Below are positions 1 to 4,868 of a DNA stretch of 6,042 nt, piece after piece. The notes under the pieces were generated by a model that saw nothing but the letters and a program-made list of their open reading frames with translations, searched no databases and was not told the DNA's origin. Within the stretch, counting starts at the first letter, position 1; the number at the start of each line of letters is the position of its first letter. Source of the DNA: an uncultured Erysipelotrichaceae bacterium (GTDB taxonomy: Bacteria > Bacillota_I > Bacilli_A > RFN20 > CAG-288); NCBI GenBank assembly GCA_902771745.1, contig CACXYG010000091.1, positions 1 to 6,042 on the forward strand. The letters are read 5' to 3'. The translations under genes and the position numbers were made by a program.

Positions 1-1208
1 TAGACTTTATTGCGAATTCCTATGATAGAAGTGCCCAGATTTCTATGGCTCTAGGTACTTTGTCGAAAAATGGTTTCCTTGATAAAACAACGATGAAAGA
101 CTATATTCGTACAGATTTTACTTCTTTAGGTTTGGATAATTTAGTTATTCATTTTGATGAAGAGTCCAAAGATGAAATCTTGCGCTCCATTGATAAGACT
201 AATTTCAATGCTATCAAGTTTTTAGAACAAGATTATAAGAACTTTAAAGCTTATCTTAAAATGGGTCCAGGAGAATATCCTATGCCAACAGATTTCCTAA
301 ACAGCGAAGTCAGCGCTGATTTAATGAGATTCATGAAGGTTAGTAGTGTTGAATCTTATTACGATTTCTTATTGAAGGTGGAAGAAAACGTTCCACAATT
401 CTCTAAAGAAGAAGCCGATGTGATTCGTACAATTTCCTGGTATCTCCCTCTCATTCGTCCGGATGAGTTTTTGATTCTGAAGTCTTTGATAGATGGTCCA
501 AAAACTGTTGAGGAAATAAGAACTATCTATGACGAGAATCATCCGTTAAATGTTGAGACTTTTGAGCACGCTCTGAATATGTTGCAAGATTTATATTTCT
601 ATAACAAACCATCTAGTCATATCCTTCTTGTTACGAAAAAGAACGATAAGTATCAATTAACCTTTGATATCACTTCTGATATTCATAGAAAGTGGATTAT
701 GGATTTGCTGAACTATGGCATCGATAGATATGATCAAGAGTTTTATGGCCATAATGGTGGTTTGATGAGATATCAAAAATATACCAACATTCAATGGGCA
801 ATGGCTTTGAATAATTCTAACATTTACATTATGACTGGTGTCACATATACCAATAAAGGATTGGTTCTTACCATAAATTTGAATAAAGATTCTCAAAGAG
901 ATGAAAGATTAAAATATAAAGATAGATTCCTTTCCAATAAGGTCTTACAATGGGAATCCAAAACTGGCACAACTCTCGTAAATAAAACAGGTCAGAAGCT
1001 TCTGAACGTTAAAAAAGCACATATCTTTGTTCGTAAAATAAAGAAGCAAAATGGCGAAGATATTCCATTTACCTATTTAGGTATGGCTACTCTTACCAAT
1101 CCACGTGTTTCTGATAACCCCGGAAAATGTCTGTTATTTGATTTGGTACTTGATGAAGCTGTCCCAGAAGTGTATAAATATGACTTTGGTATAGAGGATT
1201 CTGATTAA
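1..1208 (+). CDS. C-terminal part of an SF2 (DEAD/DEAH-type) helicase-like protein with DUF3427 region; 5' end outside window
   Basis: The reading frame is open from the window edge (first full codon at base 3) to TAA at 1206-1208, giving 401 visible residues, so the ATG at 45 is probably internal. The first residues, DFIANSYDRS, match the segment that in this family follows helicase motif VI; the PLD-like and RecA-like helicase domains usually found upstream would lie outside the window. The last ~300 residues resemble DUF3427: a YPMPTDFL segment, a region around RYQKYTNIQWAM, then WESKTGTT, NKTGQKLL, AHIFVRKIKK and PFTYLGMA. Family knowledge: such proteins are large ATP-dependent nucleic-acid helicases or translocases, often in accessory or defence-like contexts, with unproven substrates. 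The helicase assignment is inferred from the C-terminal half alone. The Nudix gene starts 2 nt after the stop, so the two are probably co-transcribed. Confidence 0.8.
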   Translation, partial: DFIANSYDRSAQISMALGTLSKNGFLDKTTMKDYIRTDFTSLGLDNLVIHFDEESKDEILRSIDKTNFNAIKFLEQDYKNFKAYLKMGPGEYPMPTDFLNSEVSADLMRFMKVSSVESYYDFLLKVEENVPQFSKEEADVIRTISWYLPLIRPDEFLILKSLIDGPKTVEEIRTIYDENHPLNVETFEHALNMLQDLYFYNKPSSHILLVTKKNDKYQLTFDITSDIHRKWIMDLLNYGIDRYDQEFYGHNGGLMRYQKYTNIQWAMALNNSNIYIMTGVTYTNKGLVLTINLNKDSQRDERLKYKDRFLSNKVLQWESKTGTTLVNKTGQKLLNVKKAHIFVRKIKKQNGEDIPFTYLGMATLTNPRVSDNPGKCLLFDLVLDEAVPEVYKYDFGIEDSD

Positions 1209-1210
1209 AT

Positions 1211-1615
1211 ATGAAAAAAACAGTTAGAGCAGTCGCAGCTGCAATCAAAGATGGAGATAAGATTTTTGCCGCCCAGAGAGCCTATGGTTTCTTACAAGGT
1301 AAATGGGAATTCCCAGGCGGTAAGATTGAAGAAGGTGAAACATCACAACAAGCTCTTATCAGAGAAATCAAAGAAGAATTAGATACTGAGATTAAAGTCG
1401 ATGACTTTGTCATGACGGAAAGATATGAATATCCAGATTTCATTCTGGATATGGATGTCTTCTTATGTCATGTTGTCAAAGGTAGATTAGAAGTAGAAGA
1501 AGGAATTCACCTCGCTGAAAAATGGGTCAAGATTACTGACCTTGATAAAGTCGATTGGTGTCCTGCTGATCAAGAGATTGCTTATAATATCGCTTATCTT
1601 TATTGGTCTCATTAA
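1211..1615 (+). CDS. Nudix hydrolase, MutT/NudG-like (deoxy)nucleoside triphosphate pyrophosphohydrolase
   Basis: A 134-residue protein, normal length for a single-domain MutT-like enzyme. The Nudix box lies at residues 37-58: G37, five residues, E43, seven residues, then REIKEE at 51-56, which supplies the Mg2+-binding glutamates. The usual Gly after the box is Asp58, a variant common in this subfamily. WEFPGGKIE (32-40) and the C-terminal KVDWCPAD (113-120) are typical of enzymes annotated as (deoxy)nucleoside triphosphate pyrophosphohydrolases or CTP/8-oxo-dGTP diphosphatases. They hydrolyse NTPs or dNTPs to NMP and pyrophosphate in the cytosol; which nucleotide is used cannot be read from the sequence. 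The start is 2 nt after the helicase stop, with a purine-rich SD (agagg, 1193-1197) inside the helicase gene, suggesting translational coupling. The last 4 nt overlap the convergent methyltransferase. Confidence 0.92.
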   Translation: MKKTVRAVAAAIKDGDKIFAAQRAYGFLQGKWEFPGGKIEEGETSQQALIREIKEELDTEIKVDDFVMTERYEYPDFILDMDVFLCHVVKGRLEVEEGIHLAEKWVKITDLDKVDWCPADQEIAYNIAYLYWSH

Positions 1616-1645
1616 TCTTTCGTCAAATAAACGTTGAACCAGTTA

Positions 1646-1678
1646 TTCCCTCGATCCATTTGATCGAGGGAAATTTTT
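1646..1678 (+). terminator. Intrinsic terminator of the helicase-Nudix operon
   Basis: A perfect 11-bp stem (ttccctcgatc at 1646-1656 with its complement at 1662-1672) closes a 5-nt loop and is followed by A and five T. It lies 31 nt after the Nudix stop codon. On the opposite strand no T-run follows, so it should stop only + strand transcription. It sits within the C-terminal coding sequence of the convergent methyltransferase, so both the protein and the stem constrain these bases. Confidence 0.8.
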
Positions 1679-1706
1679 GTTTCCAGGACTTTCCCTGGAA
1701 ACAAAA
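1675..1706. repeat. Second perfect inverted repeat directly after the terminator
   Basis: A 13-bp perfect stem (1675-1687 with 1694-1706, core gtttccagg/cctggaaac) encloses a 6-nt loop. Its left arm begins inside the T-run of the preceding terminator and the whole repeat is within methyltransferase codons. It may serve as a back-up terminator or as a 3'-end protecting hairpin for whichever strand is transcribed. No good T-run follows on either strand, so it is recorded as structure only. Confidence 0.6.
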
Positions 1707-1961
1707 CAATGTCATTTTCATTTAAATCGGTGTAGTATCTTCCATCCCGGATTCCTTCAAAAACTCCGTATTTGAAAGACGCATAAATTACACCATTATG
1801 TTTTAAATATTTTAATAAGTTGGTTAATGCAATTTTGATTTCATTCTTCTTTAAATGAAGAAGAGATGCATTACACCAGATACCATCGTAAACCTTGTCA
1901 GAAACAAAGCTTAGAACATTCATCTTTTTGACGTTTAAACCGAGTTCTAATCCATGTTGAA

Positions 1962-1970
1962 TAAAGGCAT
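1962..1970. repeat. Left target-site duplication (taaaggcat)
   Basis: These nine bases directly abut the left IS end and recur at 4584-4592 abutting the right end. IS66-family elements usually make 8-bp duplications; here the ninth base also matches, either a true 9-bp duplication or a chance extra match. The intact duplication shows the element is still at the site where it inserted. Confidence 0.9.
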
Positions 1971-1995
1971 GTAAGCATCAAAGATTCAGCGTTAT
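1971..1995. repeat. IS66 left inverted repeat (IRL)
   Basis: Starts gtaagcatcaaagat and matches the complement of 4559-4583 at 24 of 25 positions; the single mismatch is T at 1986 against C in the right end read inward. GTAA is the usual terminal sequence of IS66-family ends and should be the transposase-binding and cleavage site. Confidence 0.94.
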
Positions 1996-2023
1996 TGTTT
2001 AAGTCATCCTCCTGATGTACATT
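1995..2023 (+). promoter_or_regulatory. Candidate internal promoter for tnpABC
   Basis: A -35-like ttgttt (1995-2000; three of six consensus bases) and a -10-like tacatt (2018-2023; four of six) are separated by 17 nt. Transcription would start near 2030, about 18 nt before the tnpA start and just upstream of its SD. The boxes are weak, but position and spacing are right and no better pair is visible between the IS end and tnpA. Confidence 0.4.
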
Positions 2024-2041
2024 CCCTGTACTAAGGAGGAT
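2006..2041 (+). promoter_or_regulatory. Hairpin sequestering the tnpA ribosome binding site
   Basis: atcctcct (2006-2013) pairs perfectly with aggaggat (2034-2041), which contains almost all of the tnpA SD. Inside it, after a small internal loop, gtac (2017-2020) pairs with gtac (2028-2031) around a 7-nt loop. An RNA entering from outside the IS contains the whole stem and would mask the SD. An RNA started near 2030 by the candidate internal promoter lacks the left arm and would leave it free. This resembles the known protection of IS10 and IS50 transposase genes from external transcription; that function here is an inference. Confidence 0.6.
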
Positions 2042-2047
2042 TTTTCG

Positions 2048-2374
2048 ATGAAGCAAATCCATCATACCTACAGCGTTGAAATGAAGTTGGCCCTGGTCAA
2101 GGAATATCAGGAAGGCGATCTTTCACAGGTTATGTTTGCCAAATCCAAGGGAATCAATCCATGTACCTTTCATTCCTGGATTTCCAAGGTCAAAGAACCA
2201 GACCCACAATCGGCAGCCGGAAGCCAGTTGGTTGAAATAACGCAGCCGATAGTTTCGGCATTCAATGCCAAGCCGGCCACAAAGGCCTTTGTTGTCATTA
2301 GAATCAATGGTACTGAGATAGAAGTTGCCAAGGATTCACTGAAGGAGTTCCTGGAGGCCATCAGCCATGATTGA
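2048..2374 (+). CDS. tnpA: IS66 TnpA, helix-turn-helix accessory protein
   Basis: A 108-residue protein, normal for IS66 orf1. The first ~50 residues form a transposase-type helix-turn-helix: YSVEMKLALVKEY, then LSQVMFAKSKGINPCTFHSW. The C-terminal part has the family pattern VVIRINGTEIEV followed by SLKEFLEAI. It is needed for IS66 transposition in studied members and probably binds DNA; its exact role is not settled. The ATG at 2048 is preferred because aaggagga lies 7 nt upstream (2033-2040). An in-frame ATG at 2015 would add 11 residues but has no SD and lies inside the hairpin. The TGA stop overlaps the tnpB start by 8 nt, implying coupled translation. Confidence 0.93.
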   Translation: MKQIHHTYSVEMKLALVKEYQEGDLSQVMFAKSKGINPCTFHSWISKVKEPDPQSAAGSQLVEITQPIVSAFNAKPATKAFVVIRINGTEIEVAKDSLKEFLEAISHD

Positions 2375-2708
2375 GCTTAGTAAGATCAATCATATCTTTC
2401 TCTATCCGGGGATGACCGATATGAGGCTTGGAATCGATGGACTCAGGCACAAGGTTACCGGTGAGCTTGAGGAAAACTCACTCTATGTCTTCTGTGGGAA
2501 AAGAAAGAACATGATCAAAATCATCGAGTCTGGAAGAGACTACGTTTGGTTATATCAAAAGAGAGTCAAGCATGGAAAATTTCAGTGGCCTGAATGCGGA
2601 GAAACAACTCAGATTGATAGAAAACAGCTGGAATGGATCATCACCAGCCTTTCCTTGATCAATAGAATAGAAAGTACAAAATCAAACGTGAAATATGACA
2701 GCTATTAA
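2367..2708 (+). CDS. tnpB: IS66 TnpB accessory protein (Orf2)
   Basis: A 113-residue protein with the conserved IS66 TnpB pattern: IFLYPGMTDMRLGIDGL (residues 10-26), then LYVFCGKRKNMIKII (39-53), VWLYQKR (60-66) and GKFQWP (70-75). It is required for IS66 transposition in studied members, but its biochemical role is unknown; it is unrelated to the RNA-guided TnpB nucleases of IS200/IS605 elements. It starts inside the end of tnpA in another frame (8-nt overlap), with ggagg at 2353-2357 within tnpA as SD. The segment after KII reads ESGRDYVW, where most relatives have a Trp-containing W-x-G-x-G-type stretch, a mild divergence. The C-terminal ~25 residues are basic and polar and look variable. 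Confidence 0.93.
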   Translation: MIELSKINHIFLYPGMTDMRLGIDGLRHKVTGELEENSLYVFCGKRKNMIKIIESGRDYVWLYQKRVKHGKFQWPECGETTQIDRKQLEWIITSLSLINRIESTKSNVKYDSY

Positions 2709-2776
2709 TGGTTAAAATATCGATAATTACTAGAAAAATGACTTTTATTTTATCATAAAAAATGGTAAAATAAGGT
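2709..2776 (+). other. AT-rich tnpB-tnpC spacer with a hairpin over the tnpC start region
   Basis: This 68-bp spacer is much more AT-rich than the IS genes around it. ttattttatc (2745-2754) can pair with ggtaaaataa (2764-2773), one pair being G-T, around a short A-rich loop. The stem ends next to aagg (2772-2775), the only SD-like bases before tnpC, one nt from the ATG. The taaaat at 2766-2771 could also be a -10 box, but no convincing -35 is seen. Low tnpC translation is plausible. Confidence 0.4.
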
Positions 2777-4414
2777 ATGGAAAATTTAAAGGATTTTGAC
2801 CTTTCGTCATTATCTAAGGAAGAGCTTATCAAGCTCGTTTTGGAGATGATGGAAGAGAAGAACCAAATCATGAAAAGCCTTGACGAAACGGTCAGGAAAG
2901 CCGTAGCCTCTGCCCTTGAATCGAATAACCGCAAGTGGCAGGAAAAGCAGAATGAACTCCTCAGACAGATTCAGAACAAGAACTTTGTCATCAGGAAGAA
3001 CGGCAAGGAACTTTACGATACCAAATCCGAGCAGAACAAGACTGAACCGATTGAAATCAACGAAGCTGAGGAAAAGGCACCGCCTAAGCCGAAAGGCCGG
3101 AGAAAGGGTGGGAAGAACTTTGCCGGCTTCGATATTTCAGGTCATGTCGATTACATCACCGAAAACAAGTGTCCTGAGCTCTATGATGAGAACGGCACAC
3201 TTGATGAAGACTGGGTCATCATCGGAACTGAAGTGACTCGCAGGTTCCATACAATCCCGGCTCGTTTTGAAGTGGAAGAGGTCAGAACCTACAGATACAA
3301 GAACAGGAACACCGGTGAAATCCGTGAGCCTTTGTCAGACTATGTCTTCGGTCACAGTCCTTTGACACCTTCATTGGCTGCCCAGATTGTCGATGACAAG
3401 CTGGGACAGGGCGTGCCGATCAAGCGTCAGGCCGAATATATCACCAATCATGGATTTCCTGTCTCGGAACAGACAGCGTGTGGTTGGTATATGGATGCCG
3501 GAGAACTCCTCCATCCTTTATACAATGCCATCAAAGGATATCTTATCAACGATACCTGTCATTCCATCCATGCCGATGAGACTACCCTCAAAGTTGTCAA
3601 TGACAGGAAAATGGGAAGGATAAACAGCTATATCTACTGCTATCTTTCCTCCTTCTATGATCACCCTGTCTATGTGTATGACTTTTCGGTGACAAGAAGT
3701 CCTTTGGAAAGGGCAATCGAAACCTTGGGCGACTATAAGGGCTATCTTACCGTGGATGGCTATAAAGGATACAATATCTTCAAGGAACGCGGCGTGAAGA
3801 TACAGAGATGCTGGGTACATTCCCGTCGCCTCTTTGCCAAGATCGTACAGAATACAAAGAAGGAGAACCTGCGTTATTCAAAGGCATTGCTGATGATGAA
3901 TGCCATGGATAAGGTGTTCCATGAGGAAGCAAAGATACATGATCTCGAGCCCGACGAGAAGAAGGCCCGGAGAAACAGCGAAGGCTATCTCACGAAGTTC
4001 GACAACGTCAAGAAAATCGCCGATTCCATCAATCCGGAACCGAACACTCCGCTTGAAAAGGCAATGAAGTATTTCTATGACATGTGGCCGGAGATGGGAA
4101 CTTACCTCGAGGACGGTCATGTTGACTTAGACAACAATGCTGCGGAGAGGGCAATCAAGTGCTTTGTACTTGATAGAAAAGCGTTCCTGTTCGCCAAGAC
4201 CGACAAGGGAGCCGAAACAACGGCTGAATTATTCACGATAGTTCAGACCGCCAAGGCCAATCTTTTGAAGTCCGACGATTATCTGCAGTGGGTAATGGAG
4301 AATATCCAGAAGATGGATATCCATGACCTTTTGCCGTGGTCGGACAAGATTCCTGCCAATGTCAGAATCAGAAGCCAAGACCTTGTCAGCAGAGATAATC
4401 CAGAAGCAAAGTAA
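2777..4414 (+). CDS. tnpC: IS66 family transposase TnpC (DDE type)
   Basis: A 545-residue transposase, within the family range. Domains in order: a charged, coiled-coil-prone N-terminal region (about 10-70); a basic linker (PKPKGRRKGG, 103-112); the region that is a zinc-binding module in many relatives (about 131-175); and the catalytic core with HADET (D267), TVDGY (D327) and DNNAAERAI (E457). These residues form the likely DDE triad that cuts the IS ends. CWVHSRR (345-351) and the DRKAFLF ... GAETTAELF block (466-486) are also typical of IS66. The region at 131-175 has only Cys132, so the Cys2-Cys2 zinc site seems lost. The ATG at 2777 has a poor SD (aagg, 1 nt away); the next in-frame Met, residue 24, has no better one, so the start is the least certain part. 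Confidence 0.95.
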   Translation: MENLKDFDLSSLSKEELIKLVLEMMEEKNQIMKSLDETVRKAVASALESNNRKWQEKQNELLRQIQNKNFVIRKNGKELYDTKSEQNKTEPIEINEAEEKAPPKPKGRRKGGKNFAGFDISGHVDYITENKCPELYDENGTLDEDWVIIGTEVTRRFHTIPARFEVEEVRTYRYKNRNTGEIREPLSDYVFGHSPLTPSLAAQIVDDKLGQGVPIKRQAEYITNHGFPVSEQTACGWYMDAGELLHPLYNAIKGYLINDTCHSIHADETTLKVVNDRKMGRINSYIYCYLSSFYDHPVYVYDFSVTRSPLERAIETLGDYKGYLTVDGYKGYNIFKERGVKIQRCWVHSRRLFAKIVQNTKKENLRYSKALLMMNAMDKVFHEEAKIHDLEPDEKKARRNSEGYLTKFDNVKKIADSINPEPNTPLEKAMKYFYDMWPEMGTYLEDGHVDLDNNAAERAIKCFVLDRKAFLFAKTDKGAETTAELFTIVQTAKANLLKSDDYLQWVMENIQKMDIHDLLPWSDKIPANVRIRSQDLVSRDNPEAK

Positions 4415-4415
4415 A

Positions 4416-4452
4416 ACCCCGATTCCATAAACAACGGAGTCTGGGTCTATTT
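4416..4452 (+). terminator. Possible terminator after tnpC
   Basis: accccgattcc (4416-4426) can pair with ggagtctgggt (4436-4446), with one mismatch and one G-T pair, around a 9-nt loop directly after the tnpC stop. The bases that follow are only moderately T-rich (ctattt), so this is a weak candidate for ending the tnp transcript. Confidence 0.4.
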
Positions 4453-4465
4453 CATATATGAGTAC

Positions 4466-4498
4466 CTAGCTAAATTTAGCTAGCTAAGTTTAGCTAGC
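4466..4498. repeat. Tandem 14-bp palindromic repeats near the right end of the IS
   Basis: Two near-identical 14-bp units, agctaaatttagct (4468-4481) and agctaagtttagct (4482-4495), stand head to tail and are followed by agc. Each is a palindrome (the second apart from its central pair), so the block can form overlapping hairpins or bind a dimeric protein twice. It lies 85 bp inside the right IS end in the noncoding tail, and no similar block is seen at the left end. It may bind a transposition protein; function unknown. Confidence 0.75.
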
Positions 4499-4558
4499 GA
4501 AGATAGTCAGATGAAGTCTAATAACCGAATATCTTAGTATCACTCTTGGGTGATGTCT

Positions 4559-4583
4559 ATAACGCTGGATCTTTGATGCTTAC
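4559..4583. repeat. IS66 right inverted repeat (IRR)
   Basis: Ends in gatgcttac and is the inverted counterpart of 1971-1995 (24 of 25 bases match). The last base, 4583, directly precedes the right target duplication. Minus-strand reading through this end adds 14 foreign residues to the truncated methyltransferase. Confidence 0.94.
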
Positions 4584-4592
4584 TAAAGGCAT
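4584..4592. repeat. Right target-site duplication (taaaggcat)
   Basis: Identical to 1962-1970 and directly adjacent to the right IS end. Deleting one copy together with the IS removes 2622 bp (874 codons) and restores the methyltransferase frame. Confidence 0.9.
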
Positions 4593-4788
4593 CCTCTAGA
4601 TCAATGCCTTCCACTTGATAACCTTGTTTTTGGAAGTAGACCATATCTCTACCACTACCAAAACCGACATCTAAAATAAGAGCATTATCTTTTAGATGCT
4701 TTTCAAAAGTTTCATATAGCGATGAAGAGAGTTCTATATCAAAAGTAGAATCAATATAGTCTTTGGCATTTTCAGAGTAGTAGCTCAT
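4584..4788 (-). pseudogene. 5' part of a class I SAM-dependent methyltransferase gene, interrupted by the IS66 insertion
   Basis: Encodes about the first 68 residues of the reconstructed 184-residue protein. The SAM-binding loop is ILDVGFGSGRD (38-48, motif I, with Phe where DLGCGSG usually has Cys), followed by VEGID (59-63), whose Asp is the expected ribose-binding acid at the end of strand 2. The opening MSYYSENAKDYI is typical of small methyltransferases annotated as TehB-like or Methyltransf_11/25. The ATG at 4788 is chosen for that reason; an in-frame TTG at 4806 would add 6 residues but also lacks an SD. As it stands, the frame runs from DAF into the IS, adds 14 residues and stops at a TGA (4540-4542), giving a fragment without the substrate-binding half. 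The substrate of the intact enzyme cannot be told. Confidence 0.88.
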
Positions 4789-4794
4789 AACAAT

Positions 4795-4800
4795 ATTGTA
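4795..4800 (-). promoter_or_regulatory. Candidate -10 box for the methyltransferase gene, possibly giving a leaderless mRNA
   Basis: Read on the minus strand, TACAAT (five of six consensus bases) ends 6 nt before the ATG at 4788, so transcription would start at or next to that codon. No SD is seen before either possible start, which fits a leaderless message. No good -35 is present. A terminator for the upstream gene lies about 20 bp before it, so the gene would need its own promoter. Confidence 0.35.
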
Positions 4801-4819
4801 ATCCAAGAAAGAGGTAAAG

Positions 4820-4850
4820 AAAATGGAGTCATTCGCTTGAATGACTCCAT
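4820..4850 (-). terminator. Intrinsic terminator of the acidic membrane protein gene
   Basis: A perfect 11-bp stem (4840-4850 with 4823-4833, atggagtcatt/aatgactccat) with a 6-nt loop begins 18 nt after the stop codon of the minus-strand gene at 4869. It is followed on that strand by TTTCTTT. On the + strand the stem is followed by A-rich sequence, so it acts in one direction. Confidence 0.78.
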
Positions 4851-4868
4851 AATGAATAAAAGAATAAT

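Larger units (their letters stand above)
1612..1970 (-). pseudogene. 3' part of a class I SAM-dependent methyltransferase gene, cut off by the IS66 insertion
   Basis: This is the C-terminal ~60% of the methyltransferase whose 5' part lies at 4584-4788. Joining the parts across the IS with one target copy restores one frame: the reconstructed protein has 184 residues and this fragment supplies about residue 66 onward, running through IQHGLELGLNVKKM into NVLSFVSDKV. Visible family features are YDGIWCNASLLH (93-104, strand 4 and motif II-like region), HNGVIYASFKYG (123-134, motif III-like), GRYYT (142-146) and a terminal NWFNVYL. The first in-frame ATG is Met82 at 1923, but a product from there lacks the SAM-binding loop and should be inactive. 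The stop at 1612-1614 overlaps the convergent Nudix stop. Confidence 0.88.
1971..4583 (+). mobile_element. Complete IS66-family insertion sequence (2613 bp)
   Basis: The element carries the three-gene set diagnostic of IS66 (tnpA, tnpB, tnpC, all on +). It is bounded by inverted ends starting GTAA, as in this family, with 24 of 25 bases matching, and is flanked by a 9-bp direct repeat. The length falls in the usual range for the family (about 2.4-2.8 kb). It is inserted in the methyltransferase gene in the opposite orientation to it. All three ORFs are uninterrupted and the DDE residues of TnpC are present, so it may be able to move by itself. It is visibly richer in G+C than its flanks, which suggests arrival from a different genome background. 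No passenger gene is present. Confidence 0.96.

Noticed and set aside
1612..1923. The 103-residue minus-strand ORF as an independent gene
   Set aside because: It lacks an SD and continues in frame upstream into the methyltransferase sequence shared with 4584-4788, so it is a fragment.
1923..2013. Outward promoter from the left IS end driving the 3' methyltransferase fragment
   Set aside because: A ttgatg lies in each inverted repeat and could act as a -35, but no convincing -10 follows at 16-18 nt on either side.
2015..2047. Longer tnpA starting at the ATG at 2015
   Set aside because: It has no SD and sits in the hairpin arm, while the ATG at 2048 has an excellent SD at good spacing and gives the usual family N-terminus.
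2367..2708. TnpB as an RNA-guided nuclease of the IS200/IS605 type, with a guide RNA nearby
   Set aside because: The name is shared only; this 113-residue protein has the IS66 Orf2 motifs and no RuvC-like domain.
2916..4120. Other-frame ORFs inside tnpC on both strands
   Set aside because: All lie within the well-supported transposase frame and show no SD, domain or independent signal.
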